Source: Sphingomonas changnyeongensis (GTDB lineage: Bacteria; Pseudomonadota; Alphaproteobacteria; Sphingomonadales; Sphingomonadaceae). Taken from it: a stretch of 64,000 nucleotides of DNA. Location: positions 2,550,501 to 2,614,500 of the forward strand of contig NZ_CP047895.1 of the NCBI RefSeq assembly GCF_009913435.1, read 5' to 3'. The translations under genes and the position numbers were made by a program. The notes under the pieces are model-generated. The model did not search any database and was not told where the DNA came from. It saw only the letters and a list, made by a program, of their open reading frames with translations. Below are positions 38,156-46,901 of the stretch, piece by piece (the stretch's first letter is position 1; each line of letters starts with the position of its first letter).

Positions 38156-38973
38156 GCGACCTGCCGCCGCTGCGCGAGGTGATCGCGCGTCACGGGCTGA
38201 GCGCGTTGAAGGCGCTCGGCCAGAATTTCCTGCTCGACGAACAATTGCTCGACCGCATCGCGCGGGTGCCGGGGCCGCTCGACGGCGCGGCGGTGTTCGA
38301 GGTCGGCCCCGGCCCGGGCGGGCTGACCCGCGCGCTGCTGCGCGCCGGGGCGGAGGTGGTCGCGGTCGAACATGACCCGCGCTGCCTGCCGGCGCTCGCG
38401 GAACTGGCCGGCTGGGCGCCCGGTCGGCTGCGGGTGATTGCGGGCGATGCGCTGCGCATCGATGGCGCCGCCGCGCTCGGGCGGCCCGGCCATGTGGTGG
38501 CGAACCTGCCCTATAATGTCGGCACAGCGCTGCTGGTCGGCTGGCTGACCCTGGCGGACTGGCCGCCCTGGTGGCGGTCGCTGACGCTGATGTTCCAGAA
38601 AGAGGTGGCGGACCGCATCGTCGCCCGGCCGGACACCGACGCCTATGGCCGGCTGGCGGTGCTCGCCCAGTGGCGGGCGCAGGCGCGGATCGCGCTGCCG
38701 GTCCACCGATCGGCCTTCACCCCGCCGCCCAAGGTGATGTCGGCGGTCGTCCATATCGTGCCCGCGGAAGCACCGCCCGGCGTGTCGGTGCGGCGGATCG
38801 AGGCGCTGACCGCCGCCGCCTTCGGCCAGCGGCGCAAGATGCTGCGCCAGAGCCTGAAGGGCGTGCCGGGCGCGCTCGATGCGCTTGCCGCTCTCGGCAT
38901 CGATCCGACACGCCGGGCAGAGACGGTGACAGTGGAGGAATTCGTGGCGCTGGCACGGGCGCTCCACGCCTAG
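38152..38973 (+). CDS. rsmA: 16S rRNA (adenine1518-N6/adenine1519-N6)-dimethyltransferase
   Basis: RsmA/KsgA dimethylates two adjacent adenosines at the 3' end of 16S rRNA. The 273-residue product starts at a TTG overlapping the pdxA stop. Motifs: [17 protein letters not shown], the SAM loop [22 protein letters not shown] and the catalytic [11 protein letters not shown]. The C-terminal helical domain has [14 protein letters not shown]. Intact. Confidence 0.96.
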   Translation: MSDLPPLREVIARHGLSALKALGQNFLLDEQLLDRIARVPGPLDGAAVFEVGPGPGGLTRALLRAGAEVVAVEHDPRCLPALAELAGWAPGRLRVIAGDALRIDGAAALGRPGHVVANLPYNVGTALLVGWLTLADWPPWWRSLTLMFQKEVADRIVARPDTDAYGRLAVLAQWRAQARIALPVHRSAFTPPPKVMSAVVHIVPAEAPPGVSVRRIEALTAAAFGQRRKMLRQSLKGVPGALDALAALGIDPTRRAETVTVEEFVALARALHA

Positions 38974-38995
38974 AGCATTTTCGTGCCGGGCTGGG

Positions 38996-39553
38996 TCAGC
39001 CGGCGCGGCCGCGACCATGCCCGCGGCTGCGCCATTTGCGGACGAGCACCAGCCGCCAGATCCACACCGCGAGCACATAGCCGATCACCGCTGCGCCGAT
39101 CGAGATCACCAGCAGCCCGACGATCAGCGACGGGGCGGCATCCGATGCCAGCCAGGCCAGCCATTCGCCGATCCCCGCGCCGCGGTCGTAAAGCGTCCAG
39201 AAGGCCGGCAGATCGGCATGCCAGCCCAGCCGGTTGCCGATCATGATCGCGCCGATCAGGATGAACGGCGTCGTCGCAGGCATCGACAGAAAGGTCATCG
39301 CGGCGGCGAGCGGAATGTTGCCGCGCACCGGCACGCACATCAGCGCCGCGCCGACGATCTGCAGCCCCGGGATCATCAGGAAGATCCCGACCAGCAGCCC
39401 CACCGCGACGCCGCGCGGCACCGAGCGGCGGGTGAAGCGCCACAGTTCGGACCTGAGCACATGGCCGCCAAACGGCCCCAGCCAGCGGCTCGACGCCAGC
39501 GCCTCCCGGTCAGGGGTGTTGGCGCGCATCCATGCGCCCAGCCGCTTCACCAC
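38996..39553 (-). CDS. DUF2062 domain membrane protein
   Basis: A 185-residue protein with three or more membrane helices. The DUF2062 signature is visible: an Arg/Pro-rich RFTRRSVPRGVAVGLLVG, then FLMIPGLQIVGAALMCVPVRGN, a conserved NIPLAAAMTFLSMPATTPFI and a C-terminal basic tail. The family has no established activity. It follows smpB by 6 nt, so it is probably co-transcribed with dapA and smpB. It converges on rsmA. Confidence 0.88.
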   Translation of the reverse strand: MVKRLGAWMRANTPDREALASSRWLGPFGGHVLRSELWRFTRRSVPRGVAVGLLVGIFLMIPGLQIVGAALMCVPVRGNIPLAAAMTFLSMPATTPFILIGAIMIGNRLGWHADLPAFWTLYDRGAGIGEWLAWLASDAAPSLIVGLLVISIGAAVIGYVLAVWIWRLVLVRKWRSRGHGRGRAG

Positions 39554-39559
39554 CCGATG

Positions 39560-40042
39560 CTATCCATGGTTGCGCAGCAGCCGCGACTGTTCGCGCTTCC
39601 AGTCGCGCTCGCGGATGGTGTCGCGCTTGTCATGCGCCTTCTTGCCGCGCGCCAGCGCCAGCTCGACCTTGGCCCGGCCCTTGCCGTTGAAATAGACCGA
39701 CAGCGGCACCAGCGTCATGCCCTCGCGCGCCACCGCGCCGTGCATCTTGTTGATCTGCCGTTCCTTGAGCAGCAGCTTGCGCGGCCGCTTCGGCTCATGG
39801 TTGAAGCGGTTGCCATGGCTGAACTCGGGCACGTTGGAGTTGACCAGCCAGACCTCGCCGTCCTTCACCTCGGCATAGCTTTCCGCGATCGATCCCTCGC
39901 CGAAGCGCAGCGACTTGACCTCGGTGCCGGTGAGCACGATGCCCGCCTCGAACACCTCGTCGATGAAATAGTCGAAGCGCGCGCGCCGGTTCTCGGCGAC
40001 GATCTTTTTCTTGTCGAACTCGGCAGGACGCGGACGGGCCAT
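39560..40042 (-). CDS. smpB: SsrA-binding protein SmpB
   Basis: SmpB delivers tmRNA to stalled ribosomes. The 160-residue product shows [58 protein letters not shown] and the basic C-terminal tail [19 protein letters not shown]. Length is normal. It lies 5 nt after dapA. I see no tmRNA gene next to it. Confidence 0.97.
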   Translation of the reverse strand: MARPRPAEFDKKKIVAENRRARFDYFIDEVFEAGIVLTGTEVKSLRFGEGSIAESYAEVKDGEVWLVNSNVPEFSHGNRFNHEPKRPRKLLLKERQINKMHGAVAREGMTLVPLSVYFNGKGRAKVELALARGKKAHDKRDTIRERDWKREQSRLLRNHG

Positions 40043-40047
40043 GACGG

Positions 40048-40923
40048 TCAGATAAGACCGGCGCGGCTTAATGCCAGATCAACCGCGCGGCGCGACGCCT
40101 CGCCCGGCGGCGTCATCGGCAGGCGCAGCTCGGCCGACCAGTCCGGGCGGATGCGCGACAGCGCATATTTGACCGGCCCCGGCGAGGCATCGCTGAACAG
40201 CGCGGCATGAAGCGGATAGAGCAGGTCCTGCAGCCTCAGCGCCTCGGCCCAGTCGCCGCCGAGGCACGCATTCTGGAAATCCGCGCACAGGCGCGGCGCG
40301 ACATTGGCAGTGACCGAGATGCAGCCGACGCCGCCCATCGCCATGAAGCCGAGCGCCATGTCGTCATTGCCCGACAGCTGGACGAAATCGCTGCCACAGG
40401 CGATCCGCTGCGCCGACACCCGCGCGACATTGCCGGTCGCATCCTTGATGCCGATGATGGTCGGGATTTCGGCAAGCCGCGCCATCGTCTCGACCGACAT
40501 GTCGGCAACCGTGCGGCCGGGGACGTTGTAGAGGATGATCGGCAGGTCGCTCGCCTCGGCCAGCGCGGCGAAATGGGCATAGAGCCCGTCCTGGTTCGGT
40601 CGGTTGTAATAAGGCACGACGACCAGCGCCGCCGCCGCCCCGGCGACCCTGGCATGGGCCATGTGGCGCTTGGCGGTGGCAGTGTCGTTGGAGCCGCAGC
40701 CCGCGATCACCGGCACGCGGCCAGCGGCTGCCGCGATGCACAGATCGATCACCCGGTAATGCTCTTCATGGTCGAGCGTCGCCGATTCGCCGGTCGTCCC
40801 GCAGGGGACCAGCGCATGGCTGCCCTCGCGCACCTGCCAGTCGACAAAGCCGCGATAGGCGGCCTCGTCGATCGATCCGTCGCGAAAAAGAGTCACCAAG
40901 GCCGGAATCGACCCTGAAAACAT
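40048..40923 (-). CDS. dapA: 4-hydroxy-tetrahydrodipicolinate synthase
   Basis: DapA condenses pyruvate with aspartate semialdehyde, the first step of the lysine/diaminopimelate branch. The 291-residue TIM barrel has [31 protein letters not shown] (catalytic Tyr), YNVPGRT and the Schiff-base Lys in IGIKDATGN. The ATG at 40923 is chosen because of the GGAGACAGCC ribosome site just before it. DapA supplies the diaminopimelate used by the cell-wall enzymes in this window. It is divergent from slt. Confidence 0.97.
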   Translation of the reverse strand: MFSGSIPALVTLFRDGSIDEAAYRGFVDWQVREGSHALVPCGTTGESATLDHEEHYRVIDLCIAAAAGRVPVIAGCGSNDTATAKRHMAHARVAGAAAALVVVPYYNRPNQDGLYAHFAALAEASDLPIILYNVPGRTVADMSVETMARLAEIPTIIGIKDATGNVARVSAQRIACGSDFVQLSGNDDMALGFMAMGGVGCISVTANVAPRLCADFQNACLGGDWAEALRLQDLLYPLHAALFSDASPGPVKYALSRIRPDWSAELRLPMTPPGEASRRAVDLALSRAGLI

Positions 40924-41022
40924 GGCTGTCTCCTTCACCTGAGCCCGGCAATGGGGCATATTGCCGCCAGTGGCGAGGTGCACATGGCGCGTTCACGGCC
41001 AGATAAGGATCAGGGGCCTAGC

Positions 41023-43005
41023 ATGTCCAGCATGGTCTCGCGCATTCTTCCCCTGATGCTGCTGTTCGGGGCATCGGCCTCGATCGCCGACCAGCGGCTG
41101 GTGCCTGCCGATCAGGGGGTCGCCCCCCAGCCCTATAACGCGAATGATCCGCTGCTGGGCGCGGTGGCGCAGTGGAACGCGCTGCGCCAGACCGCCGATC
41201 TGCCGTTCGACAGCTATGCCGGGTTCCTGATCGCCCATCCCGGCTGGCCGGGAGAAACGGCGCTGCGCCGCCGGGCCGAGCAGGCGCTGCTCCCCGGCCA
41301 GGTGCCGCCGGCGCGGATCGCCGCCTTTTTCGACCGTTTCCCGCCGCTGACCAACCAGGGCCAGGCGCGTCATGCCGAGGCGCTGGCCGCCCTTGGCCGC
41401 CGGGCCGAGGCGCTGGCCGCCGCGCGCAAGGCATGGACATCGGGTACGCTCAGCCCCGCCGACGAGGCGCTGGTGCTCGGCCAGTTCGGCGCGTCGTTCA
41501 CCGCCGCCGATCAGGACGAGCGGATGGACCGGCTGCTCTGGGCGGGCAAGACCAGCGCGGCGACCCGCCAGCTGGCGCTGACCAGCCCTGCCCGGCGCGC
41601 GCTGTTCACCGCGCGGCTGGCGCTGCGCACCAATGCCCCTGACGCCGCGGCGCTGGCCGGGCAGATGGCGGGCACCGGCAATGCCGATGCCGGTTTTGTC
41701 GCCGACATGGCGGTCTGGCGGCGCCACAATGGCGACATGGCCGGCATGCGCGCGCTGCTGGCCGAGCAGCGCAGCTATCAGACCCGCCCGGTCGATGCCG
41801 AAAAATGGCTGGAGTTCATGCTCGCGGCTGCGCGCGGCGCGGCGGCCGAGGGCGACTGGGCGGGCGCGCACGCCATTGCCCGGCAGCTCGATCAGGCCTT
41901 TGCCCCCGGCACCGACGTTCAGGGGCGCAGCAATGGCGAGCGCGACGATTATACCAGCCTTGCCTGGCTGGCCGGCACGGCGGCGCTCAACCGGCTCGGG
42001 CGGCCCGCCGATGCGGTGCCGATGTTCGACCGCTATGCCCGCGCCGCCAAATCGCCCCAGACCCAGGCCAAGGGCCATTACTGGGCCGGCCGCGCCGCGC
42101 AGGCGGCGGGCCGCACGGCCGAAGCCAGCCGCTATTTCGCGCTGTCCGCCGCGCATCCCGACCAGTTTTACGGCCAGCTGGCGCTCGAACGGCTGGGCCG
42201 CCCGATCCCGGCCCCCGGCACGCCCGGTGCCACCCGCGTCGCCGCTGAAGACCGTGTCGCCTTCAACCGGCGCGAAATCGTGCGCGTCGCGCGGCTGCTG
42301 GGCGCCGCCGGGCGGTGGCAGGAACAGACCCAGTTTGTGCGCGCGATTTCGGCGGCGGTCGAAAGCGATGCCGAACATGCGCTGGCAGCCGAGCTGGCGC
42401 AGGGCATCGGCCGCCCCGATCTGGCGGTGATGGTCGGCCGGTCGGCGCGGGTCAACGGCGCCAGCGACTATGTCCGCACCGGCTATCCGCTGGTCAAGGT
42501 GCCGGTCGGCCAGGAAGCATGGACGACGATCATCCATGCCATCGCCCGGCAGGAAAGCCAGTTCGACCGCGCCGCCGTCAGCCATGCCGGCGCGCGCGGG
42601 CTGATGCAGCTGATGCCCGGCACCGCGCGCGAACAGGCGGAAAAGATCGGGCTGAGCTATGATGCGCCGGCGCTCACGGAGAATACCGACTATAACATCC
42701 AGCTCGGCTCATCCTATTTCCAGCGGATGCTGAGCTATTATGGCGGCAGCTATCCGCTTGCCATCGCGGCCTATAATGCCGGGCCGGGCAATGTGAACAA
42801 ATGGCTGAAGGCCAATGGCGATCCGCGCCTGCCGGGGCAGGACATGATCCGCTGGATCGAGGAGATCCCGGTGTTCGAGACGCGCAATTACGTCCAGCGC
42901 GTGCTGGAAAACGCCGTCGTCTACGACACGCTTCACCCGGGCCGGGCGCACAAAAGCGGCCCCAATCTGCTGAGCGCCTATCTGGGCAAGGCCATTCCGG
43001 GCTGA
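41023..43005 (+). CDS. Soluble lytic murein transglycosylase (Slt type)
   Basis: Periplasmic enzyme cleaving glycan strands. The ATG at 41023 gives a signal peptide (SRILPLMLLFGASASIA) and 660 residues. A long alpha-solenoid (residues of about 40-490, with TPR-like repeats such as KGHYWAGRAAQAAGRTAEAS) precedes the SLT domain with the catalytic Glu in ARQESQFDRAAVSHAGARG, MQLMPGTA and AIAAYNAGPGNV. Domain order matches Slt70. It stands with AmpG and MltA as the peptidoglycan turnover set of this window. Confidence 0.93.
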   Translation: MSSMVSRILPLMLLFGASASIADQRLVPADQGVAPQPYNANDPLLGAVAQWNALRQTADLPFDSYAGFLIAHPGWPGETALRRRAEQALLPGQVPPARIAAFFDRFPPLTNQGQARHAEALAALGRRAEALAAARKAWTSGTLSPADEALVLGQFGASFTAADQDERMDRLLWAGKTSAATRQLALTSPARRALFTARLALRTNAPDAAALAGQMAGTGNADAGFVADMAVWRRHNGDMAGMRALLAEQRSYQTRPVDAEKWLEFMLAAARGAAAEGDWAGAHAIARQLDQAFAPGTDVQGRSNGERDDYTSLAWLAGTAALNRLGRPADAVPMFDRYARAAKSPQTQAKGHYWAGRAAQAAGRTAEASRYFALSAAHPDQFYGQLALERLGRPIPAPGTPGATRVAAEDRVAFNRREIVRVARLLGAAGRWQEQTQFVRAISAAVESDAEHALAAELAQGIGRPDLAVMVGRSARVNGASDYVRTGYPLVKVPVGQEAWTTIIHAIARQESQFDRAAVSHAGARGLMQLMPGTAREQAEKIGLSYDAPALTENTDYNIQLGSSYFQRMLSYYGGSYPLAIAAYNAGPGNVNKWLKANGDPRLPGQDMIRWIEEIPVFETRNYVQRVLENAVVYDTLHPGRAHKSGPNLLSAYLGKAIPG

Positions 43006-43018
43006 TCGCCCTTCAGAT

Positions 43019-43061
43019 TTGCGCGGCGCGCCGGGCCTCTCGACTTGCGCGGCGCGCCGGG
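43019..43061. repeat. 17-bp direct repeat pair upstream of greB
   Basis: TTGCGCGGCGCGCCGGG occurs at 43019-43035 and 43045-43061, a 26-nt period, in the 70-nt gap between slt and greB. The unit is largely self-complementary (GCGCGGCGCGCC). The second copy ends 14 nt before the greB GTG. It could be a regulatory site or a small duplication. Confidence 0.6.
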
Positions 43062-43075
43062 GATAGACGGCGGCG

Positions 43076-43561
43076 GTGACGACGCGCCCCAACTACATCA
43101 CCCCCGCCGGCTATGCCGCGCTCAAGGCCGAATATGACCGGCTGCTCGGCAGCGAACGCCCGGCGCTGGTCGAAACGATCAGCTGGGCGGCGGGCAATGG
43201 CGACCGGTCCGAGAATGGCGACTATATCTATGGCCGCAAGAAGCTGCGCGAGATCGACCGCACGCTCGGGCGGCTGGCGGCGCGGATGAAGGCGGCCAAG
43301 GTCGTCAATCCGGCGCAGCAGCCGGACCGGTCGCGCGTCTATTTCGGCGCCACCGTGACGATTGCCGACGAGGACGACAATCAGCGCACGCTGACCATCA
43401 TCGGCAATGACGAAGCCGATGCCGGGCGCGGCCGTGTCGGCTGGGACAGCCCCATCGCCCGCGCGCTGCGCGGTGCCGCGGTCGGCGATCTGCGGCGGAT
43501 CAGCCTGCCCGGCGGCGAAGTGGAATATGAGGTGGTGGCGATCAGCTATCCGGCGGGCTGA
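43076..43561 (+). CDS. greB: Transcription elongation factor GreB
   Basis: GreA/GreB factor that rescues backtracked RNA polymerase. The 161-residue product starts at a GTG with TRPNYITPAGYAALKAEYDRL. It has the coiled-coil N-terminal domain with the acidic tip GDRSENGDYIYGRKKLREID, whose Asp/Glu residues support cleavage, and a C-terminal FKBP-like domain (VYFGATVTIADEDD, GWDSPIARALRGAAVGD). The YIYGRKKLREIDRT pattern fits GreB better than GreA. Confidence 0.92.
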   Translation: MTTRPNYITPAGYAALKAEYDRLLGSERPALVETISWAAGNGDRSENGDYIYGRKKLREIDRTLGRLAARMKAAKVVNPAQQPDRSRVYFGATVTIADEDDNQRTLTIIGNDEADAGRGRVGWDSPIARALRGAAVGDLRRISLPGGEVEYEVVAISYPAG

Positions 43562-43565
43562 GGCG

Positions 43566-43809
43566 GGAGTTTGCGGTGCGGCGGGGGTTGTTTGGTGCGC
43601 GCCTCGCGGCGCGGGGGCGGCACCGGGGTTTTGTTTGCGGTGCGGCTCACGCCGCACGGGCGGCACCGGCCCGCTCCCCCACCCGGCCTCCCAACAGCAG
43701 GTTACGCTATGGGGGGCCGGGTGGGGGAGCGGGCCGGTGCCGTTCTTCCCAAGTCGCAACCCCCCGGTGCAGTTCTTCCCAGCTAATAACCTCCGCTGCC
43801 GTTCTTCCC
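43566..43809. repeat. Modular palindromic repeat element, copy B (between greB and ppk2)
   Basis: It fills the 262-nt gap between the convergent greB and ppk2. Core: arms 43661-43693 and 43710-43742 (33 bp, one mismatch) around the 16-nt loop ACAGCAGGTTACGCTA. Hairpin modules are on the left: 43598-43613 (CGCGCC/TCGC/GGCGCG) and 43640-43657 (GTGCGGC/TCAC/GCCGCAC), with CGGCACC at 43618 and 43661. On the right are GGTGCCGTTCTTCCC-type modules at 43736, 43766 and 43795, spaced 30 and 29 nt. Compared with copies A and C the flanks are swapped, so this copy is inverted. Confidence 0.9.
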
Positions 43810-43823
43810 GAACAACACCCCCC

Positions 43824-44597
43824 TCACCCGCCCAGCTGGGTGCGGACGATGCGTTCCAGTTCGGGGTCGAGCGGTGGCGGCGTCATCGGGACGGCGGCTT
43901 CCAGCTGGTCGGCGATCGCGGTCAGGGCGTGGATGCGCGCCGCGGGCTTGTCATTGCCGTCGATCACCGTCCACGGTGCCCAGCGCGTGTCGGTCAGGCG
44001 GAACATGTCGGCCAGCGCCGCCAGATAATCGGCCCGGCGGGCGCGGTTGCGATAATCTTCCGCCCCGGTCTTCCACCTTTTCCACGGATCCTCGAACCGC
44101 CGCCTCAGCCGCCGGTCCTGTTCCTCCTGCGTCACATGGACGAACAGCTTGACGAGCGTGGTGTTGCAGTCGCGCTGCTGCGCCTCGAACTCGTTGATCT
44201 CGTCATAGGCGCGTTTCCATTCGGCCTCGCGCGCAAAGCCCTCGACCCGCTCGACCAGCACCCGGCCATACCAGCTGCGGTCGAACACCGCGATATCGCC
44301 GGACAGCGGCAGGCGCGGCCAGAAACGCCACAGGAAATGCCGGTCCTTTTCCTCCGGCGTCGGCGCCGCGATCGGCCAGACGCTGAAATAGCGCGGGTCC
44401 CAACGCGCTGTCAGCCGCTGGATGATCCCGCCCTTGCCGGCGGCGTCCCACCCCTCGATCAGGATGATCGCCCGTCTTTTGTGGACGATATGCGCCACCT
44501 GGATCCGCGCCAGCCTGTCCTGCAGCGCGGCCAGATCGGCGGCGGCGTCGCCCGGATAGGGCGTGCCCTGTTCATGATCCTGAAGGTCGATGCGCAT
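43824..44597 (-). CDS. ppk2: Polyphosphate kinase 2 family protein
   Basis: PPK2 enzymes use polyphosphate to phosphorylate nucleoside mono- or diphosphates, or the reverse. In 257 residues: Walker A EGWDAAGKGGIIQRL near residue 48, the lid PRYFSVWPIAAPTPEEKDRH, and Walker B FDRSWYGRVLVERVEG near 105. The C-terminal RWAPWTVIDGNDKPAARI is also conserved. The subclass (ADP-, GDP- or AMP-specific) cannot be fixed here. Copies B and C of the modular repeat flank it in opposite orientation. The ppk1-ppx genes are 5.4 kb away. Confidence 0.92.
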   Translation of the reverse strand: MRIDLQDHEQGTPYPGDAAADLAALQDRLARIQVAHIVHKRRAIILIEGWDAAGKGGIIQRLTARWDPRYFSVWPIAAPTPEEKDRHFLWRFWPRLPLSGDIAVFDRSWYGRVLVERVEGFAREAEWKRAYDEINEFEAQQRDCNTTLVKLFVHVTQEEQDRRLRRRFEDPWKRWKTGAEDYRNRARRADYLAALADMFRLTDTRWAPWTVIDGNDKPAARIHALTAIADQLEAAVPMTPPPLDPELERIVRTQLGG

Positions 44598-44701
44598 GGC
44601 GCAGAGTTAAGCGCGCCCGGAGGCCCAAGTCGAGCCGGGCGAAGCCGATGCCCGCCCGGCGCACGAAAATGGGACAGAGGCCCAAGGGGGGCTGTTTGTT
44701 T

Positions 44702-44935
44702 GGGAAGAACGGCACCGGATGTCGTTGTTTGGGAAGAACGGCACCGGATGTCGTTGTTTGGGAAGAACGGCACCGGCCCGCTCCCCCACCCGGCCTCCCA
44801 TATGATACTGCCGTTGGGTGGCCGGGTGGGGGAGCGGGCCGGTGCCGTTCTTGCGGCGTGAGCCGCAATACAGACAACTCCGGTGCCGCCCTTGCGCCGT
44901 TAGGCGCAGCACAGACAACTCCCGCCCCGCGCGCA
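44702..44935. repeat. Modular palindromic repeat element, copy C (between ppk2 and aspS)
   Basis: It fills most of the 355-nt gap between ppk2 and aspS; nothing else is seen there. Left: a 29-nt unit starting GGGAAGAACGGCACCGG, repeated at 44702, 44731 and, as the start of the core, 44760. Core: arms 44768-44800 and 44815-44847 (33 bp, one mismatch) around a 14-nt loop. Right: hairpins 44851-44868 (TTGCGGC/GTGA/GCCGCAA) and 44893-44908 (TGCGCC/GTTA/GGCGCA), with GGTGCCG at 44841 and 44882, a 41-nt period. The orientation matches copy A. Confidence 0.9.
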
Positions 44936-44952
44936 GATGCGGCCTGACCGCG

Positions 44953-46752
44953 TTAGCCCTTCGGCGCAGCGTCCTTGGTGCCCGGCCCGTCGACCGTGCG
45001 GATGTGCAGTTCGCGCAGCTGCTTGGCCGTCACCGTGCTCGGCGCGCCCATCATCAGGTCTTCCGCCTTCTGGTTCATCGGGAACAGGATGACCTCGCGG
45101 ATATTGGGCTCATCGGCCAGCAGCATGACGATGCGGTCGATGCCGGGGGCCGACCCGCCATGCGGCGGCGCGCCATATTTGAACGCGTTGATCATGCCGG
45201 CAAAGTTGGTGTCGACATCCTGCTTCGAATAGCCGGCGATCTCGAACGCCTTGTACATGATCTCCGGCCGGTGGTTCCGGATTGCGCCCGAACTCAGCTC
45301 CACGCCGTTGCAGACGATGTCATACTGATAGGCAAGGATGTCGAGCGGATCCTTGGTCTCCAGCGCCTCCAGCTCGCCCTGCGGCATCGAGAACGGGTTG
45401 TGCGAGAAATCGATCTTCTTCGCATCCTCGTCATATTCATACATCGGGAAGTCGACGATCCAGCAGAACTCGAACCGGTTGCGGTCGATCAGGTCCAGCT
45501 GCTCGCCCAGCCGGGTGCGCGCGGCCCCGGCGAGCTTTGCCGCCTGACCTTCCTTGCCGGCGGCAAAGAAGATGCCGTCATCCGGGCCAAGGCCCAGCTC
45601 GGCGATCAGCTTGCGGGTCGCTTCCTCGCCATGGTTCTTGGCGATGGGACCGCCCGGCTCGCCGCCCTTCTGGGTGATATAGCCAAGGCCGGCATGGCCC
45701 TCGGCGCGTGCCCAGTCGTTCATGTCGTCGAAGAATTTGCGGCTGTGCCCGGCGGTGTTCGGCGCCGGGATGGCGCGGACGACGCCGCCGCCCTCGACGA
45801 TGCGCGCGAACAGGCCGAAGCCGGAGCCGCGGAAATGCTCCGACACGTCCGAAATCACGATCGGGTTGCGCAGATCGGGCTTGTCCGACCCGTATTTGAG
45901 CATCGATTCGCGATACGGAATGCGCGGGAACGGCGCGGCGCTGACCTGACGGCCATTGGCGAATTCCTCGAACACACCGTGCAGCACCGGCTCGATCGCG
46001 GCGAACACATCGTCCTGGGTGACGAAGCTCATCTCGAAATCGAGCTGATAGAACTCGCCCGGCGAACGGTCGGCGCGGGCGTCCTCGTCGCGGAAGCAGG
46101 GCGCGATCTGGAAATAGCGGTCAAAGCCCGCGACCATGATCAGCTGCTTGAACATCTGCGGCGCCTGGGGGAGCGCGTAGAATTTGCCCGGATGGACGCG
46201 GCTGGGCACCAGATAGTCGCGCGCGCCCTCGGGCGACGAGGCGGTCAGGATCGGGGTCTGGAACTCGGTAAAGCCCTGACCGATCATGCGCTGGCGGATC
46301 GACGCGATCACCTGGCTGCGCAGCACGATATTGGCGTGCAGCCGCTCGCGCCGCAGATCGAGGAAGCGGTAGCGCAGGCGGATATCCTCGGGATAGTCGG
46401 CCTCGCCCGCCACCGGCATCGGCAGTTCCTGCGCCGCCGACTGGACGGTGACGCCGCGCGCGAACACCTCGATCTCGCCGGTCGGCAGCTGCGCGTTGAC
46501 GGTCGCGCCGGCACGGGCCTTGACGACCCCGTCGATGGTGACGACCGATTCCGCGCGCAGCCCGTCGAGCACCGGCAGCGCCGGGGAGTCGGCGTCGGCG
46601 ACGATCTGGGTCATGCCGTAATGATCGCGCAGATCGACGAACAGCACGCCGCCATGGTCGCGCTTGCGGTGGATCCAGCCCGACAGACGGACGGTTTCGC
46701 CGACATTGGCGGCGCGCAGGGCGCCGCAGCTGTGCGTACGGTAGATATGCAT
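44953..46752 (-). CDS. aspS: Aspartyl-tRNA synthetase
   Basis: Class II synthetase charging tRNA-Asp (or Asp/Asn). The 599-residue protein has the N-terminal anticodon-binding OB fold ([23 protein letters not shown] split around residue 25-45), motif 2 [19 protein letters not shown], the bacterial GAD insert (residues of about 290-420) and motif 3 [14 protein letters not shown]. The ATG at 46752 is almost at the predicted transcription start (promoter at 46759-46787), and there is no ribosome site, so the mRNA may be leaderless. The stop is 18 nt from repeat copy C. Confidence 0.97.
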   Translation of the reverse strand: MHIYRTHSCGALRAANVGETVRLSGWIHRKRDHGGVLFVDLRDHYGMTQIVADADSPALPVLDGLRAESVVTIDGVVKARAGATVNAQLPTGEIEVFARGVTVQSAAQELPMPVAGEADYPEDIRLRYRFLDLRRERLHANIVLRSQVIASIRQRMIGQGFTEFQTPILTASSPEGARDYLVPSRVHPGKFYALPQAPQMFKQLIMVAGFDRYFQIAPCFRDEDARADRSPGEFYQLDFEMSFVTQDDVFAAIEPVLHGVFEEFANGRQVSAAPFPRIPYRESMLKYGSDKPDLRNPIVISDVSEHFRGSGFGLFARIVEGGGVVRAIPAPNTAGHSRKFFDDMNDWARAEGHAGLGYITQKGGEPGGPIAKNHGEEATRKLIAELGLGPDDGIFFAAGKEGQAAKLAGAARTRLGEQLDLIDRNRFEFCWIVDFPMYEYDEDAKKIDFSHNPFSMPQGELEALETKDPLDILAYQYDIVCNGVELSSGAIRNHRPEIMYKAFEIAGYSKQDVDTNFAGMINAFKYGAPPHGGSAPGIDRIVMLLADEPNIREVILFPMNQKAEDLMMGAPSTVTAKQLRELHIRTVDGPGTKDAAPKG

Positions 46753-46758
46753 GGCGGC

Positions 46759-46787
46759 CTAACAGGCCCTCGCACCGCGCTTGTCAA
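46759..46787 (-). promoter_or_regulatory. aspS promoter, predicted to give a leaderless mRNA
   Basis: On the minus strand TTGACA (46787-46782, perfect consensus) and TGTTAG (46764-46759) are separated by 17 nt. A start 6-7 nt beyond the -10 box falls on or next to the A of the aspS ATG at 46752. No other promoter is obvious in the 149-nt gap. Confidence 0.65.
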
Positions 46788-46901
46788 GCGCGCCATGCGT
46801 ATCGGGGGCCGCGTTCCCCCGCCCGCGCCCGTCCGGCCCCTGCCCCGGCGGGGTCTGGCGGCGGGTCTGGATGATCGCCGCCGGCGATGCTACCGGGCAC
46901 C

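Noticed and set aside
39554..40047. tmRNA (ssrA) or tRNA gene near smpB
   Set aside because: The gaps around smpB are only 5-6 nt, and no tRNA-like or tmRNA structure is seen in any other intergenic space.
43571..43815. Small proteins in the repeat elements (frames containing GKNGTGPLPHPAS)
   Set aside because: The same peptide recurs in copies A, B and C because the DNA palindrome repeats. No start site or ribosome-binding site supports translation.
44702..44776. CRISPR-like array (29-nt period)
   Set aside because: The whole 29-nt unit repeats, including what would be the spacer, and there are only two to three units. No cas genes are in the window.
43566..44935. Insertion sequence or transposon around ppk2
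   Set aside because: No transposase gene and no clear target-site duplication are visible. Only the inverted repeats are present, so it is reported as a finding, not as a mobile element.
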